34,502 nucleotides of DNA. It comes from Actinomycetota bacterium (lineage in GTDB: Bacteria > Actinomycetota > Humimicrobiia > Humimicrobiales > Humimicrobiaceae). The notes beneath the pieces were generated by a model. The model was not told the origin of the DNA, searched no databases, and worked only from the letters and a program-made list of their open reading frames with translations. Of this stretch, positions 25,955 to 34,502 are shown in pieces. The translations under genes were made by a program, and so were the position numbers. Within the stretch, counting starts at the first letter, position 1, and each line of letters begins with the position of its first letter. Where the stretch lies: positions 1 to 34,502 of the forward strand of contig SOKC01000021.1 of assembly GCA_004376325.1 (NCBI GenBank), given 5' to 3'.

Positions 25955-26377
25955 TTAATTAAAAAATAATTCAATTTCTCTTTTAGCACTTTCGGCGGAA
26001 TCTGAACCATGAATTACATTTGCAGTAATATCGGCGCCAAAATCCCCTCTGATGGTCCCTCCTTTTGCTTTTTTAGAATCAGTTGCCCCCATAAGCTCCC
26101 TGGCCCTGGCAATTGCGCCCTTCCCACTTATCACCATAACCACCACAGGACCTGAAGTTATATATTCAATTAACATGTTAAAAAAACTTTTATTTTTATG
26201 CTCCTGATAATTCTTGCAGGCAAGCTTCCGGTCAATTTTTATCATTTTTAATTTTTCAATAGTAAGATCCTTTTTTTCAAAACGGGATATAATCTCTCCA
26301 ACAATTTTTTTCTTCACGCCATCAGGTTTGATGATAATCAGGCTTCTTTCAAAGCTATCATCATTAGTATTAAGCAT
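25955..26377 (-). CDS. ndk: Nucleoside diphosphate kinase
   Basis: RSLIIIKPDGVKKKIVGEIISRFEKKDL, MGATDSKKAKGGTIRGDFGADITANVIHGSDSAESAKREIELFF. Confidence 0.96.
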   Translation of the reverse strand: MLNTNDDSFERSLIIIKPDGVKKKIVGEIISRFEKKDLTIEKLKMIKIDRKLACKNYQEHKNKSFFNMLIEYITSGPVVVMVISGKGAIARARELMGATDSKKAKGGTIRGDFGADITANVIHGSDSAESAKREIELFFN

Positions 26378-26429
26378 GTTTCCTTTCCCCTAATCCTTAC
26401 ATCTATTCATTTAAGCAACCGCTCCCCAT

Positions 26430-26900
26430 TTACTGAGTAGTCCTGCAATAAGGACAAACTTTCCAGTTTAGACTCAAGGGCTTGCCACAATTAATACAAG
26501 AATTTCTTAATTTCTTTCTGCAGTAAGGACATATTAAAAAATCATCTTTTATCAGACTCCTGCAGGCAGGGCAATTGGATTGTTTGCTATCAAGCAGTGT
26601 CTGCATCCTTTCAATTTCAAGATCCCTTTCAATCACATCATCTATAAATTCCGGGGGTCTTAATATTAAATATATTATTAATCCTAAAAAGTTTAGAACT
26701 AATACAACCAGCGCCCAGAAAACAGCGGAGACTACAGATTCACTTCTGAGTTTTGAGTCTCTGTAAGTCCAGTAAACAAAAGCAAGCCAGACAACAATTA
26801 AAATAAAAATAAAGCCATAAACAAAGCCATAAATGAGATTTCTCCATATAGGACGCTGAAAGAAAGCTACAATATCATTAATATATCCAAATAAATCCAT
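26430..26900 (-). CDS. Membrane protein with C-terminal double zinc ribbon
   Basis: Two TM segments then CPACRSLIKDDFLICPYC and CINCGKPLSLNWKVCPYC. Confidence 0.75.
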   Translation of the reverse strand: MDLFGYINDIVAFFQRPIWRNLIYGFVYGFIFILIVVWLAFVYWTYRDSKLRSESVVSAVFWALVVLVLNFLGLIIYLILRPPEFIDDVIERDLEIERMQTLLDSKQSNCPACRSLIKDDFLICPYCRKKLRNSCINCGKPLSLNWKVCPYCRTTQ

Positions 26901-26963
26901 TAATCCTCCGGGTAAAAATTTAATATATTTACAAATTTATTAATATACCAATATTAAAGACCT

Positions 26964-28280
26964 TTATTTAACTATATTCTCTAAATTAGTTATTGAACCA
27001 GTAATGCATATAATATCATTTCTACCAGAAATTTTTAAAGCAAATTTTATAGAATTTTCTATAGTATCTATCTTGTGCACTTTACCCGAAAGGCGGCCTG
27101 CATCTTTTAACCATTCTATTTTCCTTTTCACTACTTTTTCTAATTCACTGGTATCCAGGCTTCTGCTACTTAAACTTGAGGTTAAAATTAAAGTATCGCT
27201 TATGCCTATTATATTTTCAACCATACTTTCATAATCTTTATCTTTCAGGACGGCAAAAATTATTATTTTTTTTCTGTTACCAAAATACCTGTCGACATCA
27301 CGGGCGAAATTTTCCACTCCTTCAGGATTGTGACTTGCATCTGCAATTACCAGAGGCTTTTTTCTTATTATCTCAAACCTTCCCCTCACCCGGATACCGG
27401 ACATACTCTCTTTTATTTTTTTTTCACTTATCTCTTTTTTTCTGGTTCCCAGGTAAAGTTCTGCCAGTACTATTGCCAGAGATAGATTTAAAGGCTGATA
27501 CTGTCCAACAAGTTTTAGTGGCAGATTTTTGTAAACATTCTTTATTCCTTTGATATCAAGCAGCCACCCTTCCAGGCCAAGGTCCACTTTTCTTTGTATG
27601 TAAAAATCTTTTTCAAACAAAAAAAGTCTGGAACCAGTATCCTTTACTTTTCTGGTTAAAATTTCCAGGACTTCCCTATCGCAACTTGTAGTTGCAGCCA
27701 ACGCCTTTTCTTTTATAACTTCCACTTTCTCAGAGGTTATTTCTCTTATAGTACTGCCCAACATATCTGTGTGTTCAAGACTCACGCCAGTAAGTCCTAC
27801 AACCTTCGAATCAGCGATATTGGTGGCATCCCATCTTCCTCCCATTCCTGCTTCAAGCGCCATAACCTCAATACCTTCATTTTCAGCCAATTTGAATGCC
27901 ATAGCGGAAATTATCTCAAAATGGGTAATTGGGCCGCCCAGGTCCATTTTATTTACTTTCTGGATATAGGGGTATATCTGGTCAAAGACTTCAGTGAATT
28001 CTTTTTCTGAAACTTCCTTTCCACTTATCCACATTCTCTCAGTATAACTGTTTATATGAGGAGAAATATGATAACCGGTATGAATACCATGATAACTTAA
28101 TATGCCAGCAACCATTTTAGCAGTGGAAGTTTTGCCGTTTGTTCCCACAATATGAATAAAATCAACCTTTTTTTGAGGATTATCCAGAAACTGAAGTATT
28201 TTCTCTATTCTCACAAGGCTTGGTTTTATTCCAAAAATAAGGCAGCCATCTAAATATTTGCATACTTGCCTGTAGTTCAC
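26964..28280 (-). CDS. folC: Folylpolyglutamate synthase / dihydrofolate synthase
   Basis: FIHIVGTNGKTSTAKMVAGIL, HISPHINSYTERMWISGKEVSE, EAGMGGRWDATNI, ADASHNPEG. Confidence 0.94.
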   Translation of the reverse strand: MNYRQVCKYLDGCLIFGIKPSLVRIEKILQFLDNPQKKVDFIHIVGTNGKTSTAKMVAGILSYHGIHTGYHISPHINSYTERMWISGKEVSEKEFTEVFDQIYPYIQKVNKMDLGGPITHFEIISAMAFKLAENEGIEVMALEAGMGGRWDATNIADSKVVGLTGVSLEHTDMLGSTIREITSEKVEVIKEKALAATTSCDREVLEILTRKVKDTGSRLFLFEKDFYIQRKVDLGLEGWLLDIKGIKNVYKNLPLKLVGQYQPLNLSLAIVLAELYLGTRKKEISEKKIKESMSGIRVRGRFEIIRKKPLVIADASHNPEGVENFARDVDRYFGNRKKIIIFAVLKDKDYESMVENIIGISDTLILTSSLSSRSLDTSELEKVVKRKIEWLKDAGRLSGKVHKIDTIENSIKFALKISGRNDIICITGSITNLENIVK

Positions 28281-28305
28281 TATTTCTCACTTTGGTTACC
28301 AGTTG

Positions 28306-31005
28306 TTATTTACCAGTACTTTCCATTCTCGCTAGCTGCTCATTTAATACTTTCAACATCTTATCTGCCTGATAAAGCTTACCCTTTTCCTTTTGAATTA
28401 TTTCCTCTGGCGCTTTACTGGTAAAATCAGTATTTGATATCTTCTTTTTACTTTTTTCAATGTCTAGATTTACTCTTCTAATTTGATCTTTGATCCTCTT
28501 AATTTCTAATTTTATATCAACCAGGTCAAGAATATAAATAAATATATCTATATTCCCTATGGTAGTCTTAATATATCCTTTCTGACTGGTACAATCCTTG
28601 AATTCTACTTCACTTGTCTTTGCCAGTCTGCAAATATACTCCCTGTTTTTTTCCAGTACATCTTTGCAGCCATCTTCACCAGTCAGCAGGTTAACTTTTA
28701 CCCTGCTGGCCGGACTTAATTTAAGCTCAGATCTTATTTTTCTTATCTCTCTTATAACCTCAAAAAGTATTTTTATTTCATCTTCAATATCCTGGTTTAC
28801 CCGGGCCGGTTCAAATTCCGGAAAACTCTCCACCATTATGCTTTTACCCTTATGCGGGATATTCTGCCAGATCTGTTCTGTAATAAAAGGCATAAATGGA
28901 TGAAGAAGTTTAAGATATCTTTCTAAAACATACCATAATATAAATAATGCATTTTTCTTATCATCATTATTTTTTGAAAAGTAAATTCTAACCTTTGCTG
29001 ATTCAATATACCAGTCGCAATAGTCATTCCACAAAAAGTTATTAAGCAGCTTTGAAGCAAAAGAAAAATTATATTTCCTTAAGTTTTTTTCAACACCCTT
29101 TACTACCCGGTTTAATCTGGATAGGATCCATTTGTCCCAGAGACCCAGGCTTAACTGGTCTATATTTATATTGTCAATATTTCCGCTTTCACTCAAATTT
29201 GATATAACAAATTTAGATGCATTCCACAATTTATTTGCAAAATTTCTTACCCCTTCAATCTTCTCATCACCCAGAATTAAATTTCTTCCAGGAGTAGTTA
29301 AAGAGGTTAAAGTAAATCTTAAGACATCAGCTCCATTTTTCTTAATTATATCCACCGGATCTATCACATTGCCCATGGATTTACTCATTTTCCGCCCGAA
29401 TGCATCATTTACCAGAGGGTTGATAAAAACTTCCCGGAAAGGGGCATCCTTCTTAAAATACAGACTCATCATAATCATTCTGGCTACCCAGAAAAAGATA
29501 ATATCATGGGCGGTAACAAGGACAGCAGTAGGAAAAAAATGCTTGAGATCTTCAGTTTTTTCCGGCCATCCAAAAACTGCAAAGGGCCATAGACAGGAAC
29601 TAAACCATGTATCCAGAACATCCTGATCCTGTTCCATATTACTGCCACCGCATTTTGGACATCTTTCAGGGTTTTTTTCACTTACTATCATCTCATTGCA
29701 ACCTTTACAATACCACGCCGGAATCCGGTGTCCCCACCAGAGCTGGCGGGATATGCACCAATCCCTGATATCTTCCATCCAGTTAAAATATATCTTCTCC
29801 CATTTTTTAGGGATTATTTTAACCCTTCCTTCTTTTACTGCTTCTATAGCCGGCTTGGCCAGCCTCTTCATGGATACAAACCACTGCATTGAAATCCGTG
29901 GCTCTATTACAGTACTGCATCTTGAGCAAATTCCAATTGAGAAAGTGTGAATATTTTTACCCATTAAGTAGTCCTGCTTATCTAAATCGCCTAACACTTT
30001 TTGTCTTGCCGTGTTGCGGTCTAAACCCTCGTATTTCCCTGTATTGAAATTTAAGCTTGCATCTCTGTTAAATATATTAATCTCTTCCAGGTCATGTCTT
30101 TTCCCAATTTCAAAATCATTGGGATCATGAGCGGGTGTAACCTTGACAGCGCCGCTTCCAAATCCCATATCCACAAAAGCATCTTCTATTAGAGGTATTT
30201 TTCTTTCCACTAGCGGGAGATAGACAGATCTGCCTTTATATTTTTTATATCTTTTATCTCGCGGATTTACAGCAACTGCAGTATCACCAAGCATTGTCTC
30301 AGGTCTTGTAGTTGAAACGACTATATATTCATCATCACTGGGCTTACCGGTTTTTTTATCAATTAAAGGATATTTTATATCCCACAGATTTCCTTCTTTT
30401 TCGATATGTTCTACTTCAATATCTGAAATTGCAGTCTGACACCTGGGACACCAGTTAACCATATAATTTCCTCTGTAAATCAGCCCATTTCTATATAAGG
30501 TCACAAATTCTCTTGTGACCGCTTTGCAGTACTGACTATCAAGGGTAAACCTTTCCCTTTCCCAATCACATGAGCATCCCAGTAATTTTAATTGGGTTAC
30601 AATCCGGCTGCCATATTTTTCTTTCCAGCGCCATACTTCTTCTACAAACTTTTCTCTTCCAAGCTGAAATCTATTTATATTTTTTTCTCCCAGAGTTTTT
30701 TCCACTACATTTTGAGTTGCTATCCCTGCATGATCGGTCCCCGGTACCCAGGTAGTATTATATCCCTTCATCCTCTTATATCTTACAATTACATCCTGCA
30801 GGATATTGTTCAGGGCATGACCGATATGAAGATAACCGGTTACATTAGGAGGTGGTATTACTATACTGAATGGAATTTTTGATTTATCGATCTTCGCAAA
30901 AAAATATTTATTTTCAAACCAATGGCAGTAGATTTTCTGTTCAAATGCTAAAGGATTGTATTTACCTTTAATCTCACCAGGCATTTTAAGCTGACTTTTC
31001 CTCAT
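28306..31005 (-). CDS. valS: Valyl-tRNA synthetase
   Basis: [46 protein letters not shown]-terminal coiled coil. Confidence 0.97.
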   Translation of the reverse strand: MRKSQLKMPGEIKGKYNPLAFEQKIYCHWFENKYFFAKIDKSKIPFSIVIPPPNVTGYLHIGHALNNILQDVIVRYKRMKGYNTTWVPGTDHAGIATQNVVEKTLGEKNINRFQLGREKFVEEVWRWKEKYGSRIVTQLKLLGCSCDWERERFTLDSQYCKAVTREFVTLYRNGLIYRGNYMVNWCPRCQTAISDIEVEHIEKEGNLWDIKYPLIDKKTGKPSDDEYIVVSTTRPETMLGDTAVAVNPRDKRYKKYKGRSVYLPLVERKIPLIEDAFVDMGFGSGAVKVTPAHDPNDFEIGKRHDLEEINIFNRDASLNFNTGKYEGLDRNTARQKVLGDLDKQDYLMGKNIHTFSIGICSRCSTVIEPRISMQWFVSMKRLAKPAIEAVKEGRVKIIPKKWEKIYFNWMEDIRDWCISRQLWWGHRIPAWYCKGCNEMIVSEKNPERCPKCGGSNMEQDQDVLDTWFSSCLWPFAVFGWPEKTEDLKHFFPTAVLVTAHDIIFFWVARMIMMSLYFKKDAPFREVFINPLVNDAFGRKMSKSMGNVIDPVDIIKKNGADVLRFTLTSLTTPGRNLILGDEKIEGVRNFANKLWNASKFVISNLSESGNIDNINIDQLSLGLWDKWILSRLNRVVKGVEKNLRKYNFSFASKLLNNFLWNDYCDWYIESAKVRIYFSKNNDDKKNALFILWYVLERYLKLLHPFMPFITEQIWQNIPHKGKSIMVESFPEFEPARVNQDIEDEIKILFEVIREIRKIRSELKLSPASRVKVNLLTGEDGCKDVLEKNREYICRLAKTSEVEFKDCTSQKGYIKTTIGNIDIFIYILDLVDIKLEIKRIKDQIRRVNLDIEKSKKKISNTDFTSKAPEEIIQKEKGKLYQADKMLKVLNEQLARMESTGK

Positions 31006-32278
31006 CTTTCAAAAAGACTTTTTTGTTTGATCTACCAATTATCTCGGGCTCAGTTTTATTTTCTACAACCTCTCTGGTAATAATACATTTACTTATATCG
31101 TTGCGCTCAGGTATTTCAAACATTACATTCAGCATGATCTCTTCCATAATAGCCCTGAGTCCTCTTGCTCCTGTTCCTCTCTGTAAAGCACGTTTTGAAA
31201 TCTCTCTTAAAGCATCTTCTGTAAATTCCAGGCCAACTTTGTCCATCTTAAACATTTTAATATATTGCTTGACCAGGGAATTTTTTGGTTCAACTAGAAT
31301 TTTAATCAAATCATTTTCTGTAAGATTAGACAGGGTGCTAACTACAGGCAGCCTTCCAATGAGTTCCGGAATTAAGCCGTATTTTAATAAATCTTCCGGC
31401 ATTGTCCGGGGAAGAAGCATGTCAATTTTTTCAATTTTATCTGGAACTTTTCCTGAAATAAAGCCAACACTACTTTTATTTATTCTTCTCTCGATTATCT
31501 TTTCCAGTCCACTAAACGAACCTCCGCAGATGAAAAGAATATTGGTAGTGTTAATTTGTATAAAATCCTGATGGGGATGTTTTCTGCCTCCATGTGGAGG
31601 AACATTAGATTCGGTTCCTTCTAAAATTTTGAGCAGAGCTTGCTGCACCCCTTCTCCGGATACATCTCTGGTAATTGAAGGATTTTCAGATTTACGGCTA
31701 ATCTTGTCTATTTCATCCAGATAAATAATACCGGTCTCAGCTCTTTTAATATCAAAATCTGCAGCCTGTATCAATCTTAGTAATATATTTTCTACATCCT
31801 CACCAACATAACCTGCCTCAGTAAGCGACGTAGCATCTGCAATGCAAAATGGAACATTTAATATTCTGGCTAAGGTTTGAGCAAGAAGAGTCTTGCCACA
31901 ACCTGTTGGACCAATTAATAAAATATTGCTTTTTTGAATCTCTGTATCATCCTTGTTTAGCCTGTCTCCATATTTTACTCTTTTATAATGGTTGTACACC
32001 GCTACAGACAGTATCTTTTTTGCCCTTTCCTGGTCAATAACATACTCATTTAAAATTGAATATATTTCTTTAGGTTTGGGAAGATCCTTGAAGTCAACTT
32101 CTCTCTCCTCCTTTAATTCCTCATCTATAATCTCATTACACAAATCTACACATTCATTGCAAACGTAAACTCCGGGTCCCGCAATCAGTTTTTTTACCTG
32201 ATTTTGAGATTTACCGCAAAAAGAACATTTTAAAAAATCACTTTTTTTTCCGCTATTTGGTGACAAGTTTATACACAC
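30986..32278 (-). CDS. clpX: ATP-dependent Clp protease ATP-binding subunit ClpX
   Basis: [79 protein letters not shown]. Confidence 0.97.
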   Translation of the reverse strand: MCINLSPNSGKKSDFLKCSFCGKSQNQVKKLIAGPGVYVCNECVDLCNEIIDEELKEEREVDFKDLPKPKEIYSILNEYVIDQERAKKILSVAVYNHYKRVKYGDRLNKDDTEIQKSNILLIGPTGCGKTLLAQTLARILNVPFCIADATSLTEAGYVGEDVENILLRLIQAADFDIKRAETGIIYLDEIDKISRKSENPSITRDVSGEGVQQALLKILEGTESNVPPHGGRKHPHQDFIQINTTNILFICGGSFSGLEKIIERRINKSSVGFISGKVPDKIEKIDMLLPRTMPEDLLKYGLIPELIGRLPVVSTLSNLTENDLIKILVEPKNSLVKQYIKMFKMDKVGLEFTEDALREISKRALQRGTGARGLRAIMEEIMLNVMFEIPERNDISKCIITREVVENKTEPEIIGRSNKKVFLKDEEKSA

Positions 32279-32289
32279 TCCTGGTAATA

Positions 32290-32889
32290 TTATTTTTTAT
32301 AAATAATTTCATCCACTATGCCGTATTCTTTGGCTTCCTTTGAATTTAATATAAAATCTCTTTCAGTGTCCTTCGCCACTTTTTTTACTTCCTGACCGGT
32401 ATGTTTGGCAATTATCTCATTTAGGAGAGCACGGATTCTCACCATCTCTTTTGCATGAATTTCCACATCAATAGTAGTTCCGGATACGCCTCCTGATGGC
32501 TGGTGAAGCATAACTCTCGAATTAGGCAGTATAAACCTTTTGCCTTTTTCCCCTGCCAGAAGCAAAACCGCAGCTGCACTTGCAGCCTGACCCATACAAA
32601 TAGTGGATACCGGGGATTTTATAAACTGCATTGTGTCATATACCGCCATGGCCGAAGTCACAATTCCACCAGGGCTATTTATATATAACTGTATATCTTT
32701 TTCCGGTTCTTCTGCCTCCAGATGGAGCATCTGTGCCATAACCAAATTGGCAATATTATCATCTACAGCTACTCCCAGAAAAATTATTCTTTCTTTTAGC
32801 AAACGTGAATAAATGTCAAAAGAGCGCTCTCCTCTATCAGTCTGCTCAATTACCATTGGAATTAAATAATTATTATACATTTTTACCAT
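32290..32889 (-). CDS. clpP: ATP-dependent Clp protease proteolytic subunit ClpP
   Basis: [38 protein letters not shown] (Ser), [10 protein letters not shown] (His). Confidence 0.96.
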   Translation of the reverse strand: MVKMYNNYLIPMVIEQTDRGERSFDIYSRLLKERIIFLGVAVDDNIANLVMAQMLHLEAEEPEKDIQLYINSPGGIVTSAMAVYDTMQFIKSPVSTICMGQAASAAAVLLLAGEKGKRFILPNSRVMLHQPSGGVSGTTIDVEIHAKEMVRIRALLNEIIAKHTGQEVKKVAKDTERDFILNSKEAKEYGIVDEIIYKK

Positions 32890-32908
32890 CTCTCTTTTTT
32901 ATTTACTT

Positions 32909-34324
32909 TTAACCAGGAGTCCAAAGCCTTTTAGCTTTTTTTTCGGCTCTTGCCTTATCTTTATCAGGCGTCCATATATCTTCTTTACCTCTGCTGCCTG
33001 TATTTTTCTCCTCTATTACCTGCGCGCTGTTGATCAGCAAATCAATTATCTTCCTTCTCTTAATAGTCTGGGTTAGGGTCTTATTCCCTTCATGATTTTC
33101 AAAGAATTCTCTGATTTTTTTAATATCCTCTTCTTTTTTATATCTGCTAATGATATTATCTTTTTCTTTTTTTATTTCATCTTCTGAAGGTTCTATGTTT
33201 TTCTTTTCCGCCTTTTCCAATGCCTTAAAGATCAGATACTCTTTTACTTCTCTTACTGCTCTCTCCTTGATCTCTTCGTTTAGCTTATCTTCCGTAATAT
33301 TTATAGCCTTAAGATAATTATCCCTGTTTATCTTCTGCTTCTTTAAACCTTCATCAATCTCTTCATTAATCTGTTTTATTCTATCAGTTACCATCCCATT
33401 TGGAACATTAGACTTTATATTGTCTATAATATGATTAAAAATTTCTTCTATTATTTTTCCCCTCCTGACACTTTCTTTCTGCTCAATCAATCTCTTTTTA
33501 ATGTTATCTTTAAAGTCATCTGCATCTTTATAGTCACCTAAGTTTTTCAAAAACTCATCATTGATTTCAGGTAATACCTTTTTCTTTATCTCTTTTATAA
33601 AAATGCTAAAACTTGCCTGCTTTCCCGACAGATCCTTATTTTCAACATTCTCAGGCAATGTAAGTATTACATTTTTCTTGACACCTTTTTTCATTCCGAT
33701 AAGCGAATCTTCAAACTCAGCAAACAGAGTATTTGAGCCAACTTCTAAGAGATAATCTTCAGCACTGCCGCCTTCAAATGCTTTACCTTCAATTTCACCA
33801 TCAAAATCCAGTGTAACATAATCACCTTTAGATATTGGTTTATCGTCTTCAACCGGTTCAAGTGATGCAAAGTTATTTCTGATATTATCTATTTGCCGTT
33901 CTAATTCCTGGTCAGATACGTCCGTTGAAAGACCAGTAACCTTTATACCCTTATATCCGGGTAATTCTATTTCTGGTTCCAGTTCTAATTCTGCTTCAAA
34001 CCCTAAAGGTAAATCCTCTGCCAGCTGAGTAATTTTTATTTTCGGGTAGTCTATTGGTTTTAGATTAGATTCCATAATTATATCTGGATATAATTCAGAA
34101 ATTGAAAGACTGGCAGCTTCATTTAGTACATACTGTTTACCAAAATTTGCATCTATTATTTGATAAGGAATCTTCCCTTTTCTAAAACCGGGAATATTTG
34201 CTTTTTGAGATATATTTTTATAGGCTTTGCCAATATACTTTTTTAAATAATTATTTGAAATCTCTATATCTAATTTAACCTTATTTAAATCAATCTTCTT
34301 CTGGTTTTTTATCTCATAACTCAA
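32909..34324 (-). CDS. tig: Trigger factor (TTG start)
   Basis: IPGFRKGKIPYQIIDANFG, GDYVTLDFDGEIEGKAFEGGSAEDYLLEVGS; adjacent to clpP; SD GGGAGG upstream. Confidence 0.94.
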   Translation of the reverse strand: MSYEIKNQKKIDLNKVKLDIEISNNYLKKYIGKAYKNISQKANIPGFRKGKIPYQIIDANFGKQYVLNEAASLSISELYPDIIMESNLKPIDYPKIKITQLAEDLPLGFEAELELEPEIELPGYKGIKVTGLSTDVSDQELERQIDNIRNNFASLEPVEDDKPISKGDYVTLDFDGEIEGKAFEGGSAEDYLLEVGSNTLFAEFEDSLIGMKKGVKKNVILTLPENVENKDLSGKQASFSIFIKEIKKKVLPEINDEFLKNLGDYKDADDFKDNIKKRLIEQKESVRRGKIIEEIFNHIIDNIKSNVPNGMVTDRIKQINEEIDEGLKKQKINRDNYLKAINITEDKLNEEIKERAVREVKEYLIFKALEKAEKKNIEPSEDEIKKEKDNIISRYKKEEDIKKIREFFENHEGNKTLTQTIKRRKIIDLLINSAQVIEEKNTGSRGKEDIWTPDKDKARAEKKAKRLWTPG

Positions 34325-34383
34325 GTAAAATCCTCCCTAAAACATCGGTAGTAGGTCAGTTCTATTTCAACATTAAGACTCAT

Positions 34384-34389
34384 ATTATA
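34384..34389 (-). promoter_or_regulatory. Candidate -10 (TATAAT) upstream of tig
   Basis: Minus strand TTCTATTATAATATGAG; weak -35 match. Confidence 0.35.
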
Positions 34390-34502
34390 ATAGAAAATAA
34401 ATAAAATACAAACCAATCATGAAGACCTATTATGGAGATTTCTGAAAACAGACCTGCCGCACGAGAAGGGATTTAGTTTTTCGCTTCACTTCGCCGTTCG
34501 CT

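Noticed and set aside
29132-29626. 164-aa plus-strand ORF antisense to valS
   Set aside because: Shadow ORF with no recognisable domain; valS intact on the other strand.
31023-31571. 182-aa plus-strand ORF antisense to clpX
   Set aside because: Shadow ORF over a strongly conserved gene; low-complexity Ser/Ile/Leu composition.

Overview
Low-GC bacterial chromosomal segment. Almost all genes lie on the minus strand in a long housekeeping supercluster. In transcription order (right to left): tig-clpP-clpX-valS-folC-(zinc-ribbon membrane protein)-ndk-DUF4321-maf fragment-mreB-mreC-mreD-mrdA-rodA-TIGR03960 radical SAM-TIGR03936/DUF2344-rng-rplU-rpmA-[accessory insertion]-obgE-proB-proA-nadD-yqeK-LCP/LytR_C-rsfS-leuS. 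The left edge has three plus-strand genes: a DUF4258-like/DUF2283-like pair and a DJ-1/PfpI protein. The order resembles deep-branching Actinomycetota more than Firmicutes (inference only). The unusual part is about 4.2 kb between rpmA and obgE: an RHH-PIN toxin-antitoxin pair with a promoter/operator, a TauE/SafE permease, a ~250-bp palindrome-rich segment resembling an IS200/IS605-type right end or omegaRNA-like solo element, a 59-codon small ORF ending 1 nt before the next gene, and two paralogous zinc-dependent MDR dehydrogenases. Other points: maf looks truncated and frameshifted at a short repeat shared with the mreB 5' end, and the LCP protein lacks the usual LCP catalytic motifs but has two LytR_C-like domains. 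I saw no rRNA, tRNA or CRISPR array. No wholly new multi-gene system is evident; the palindromic element is the best candidate for follow-up. All calls are by eye, with no database search.
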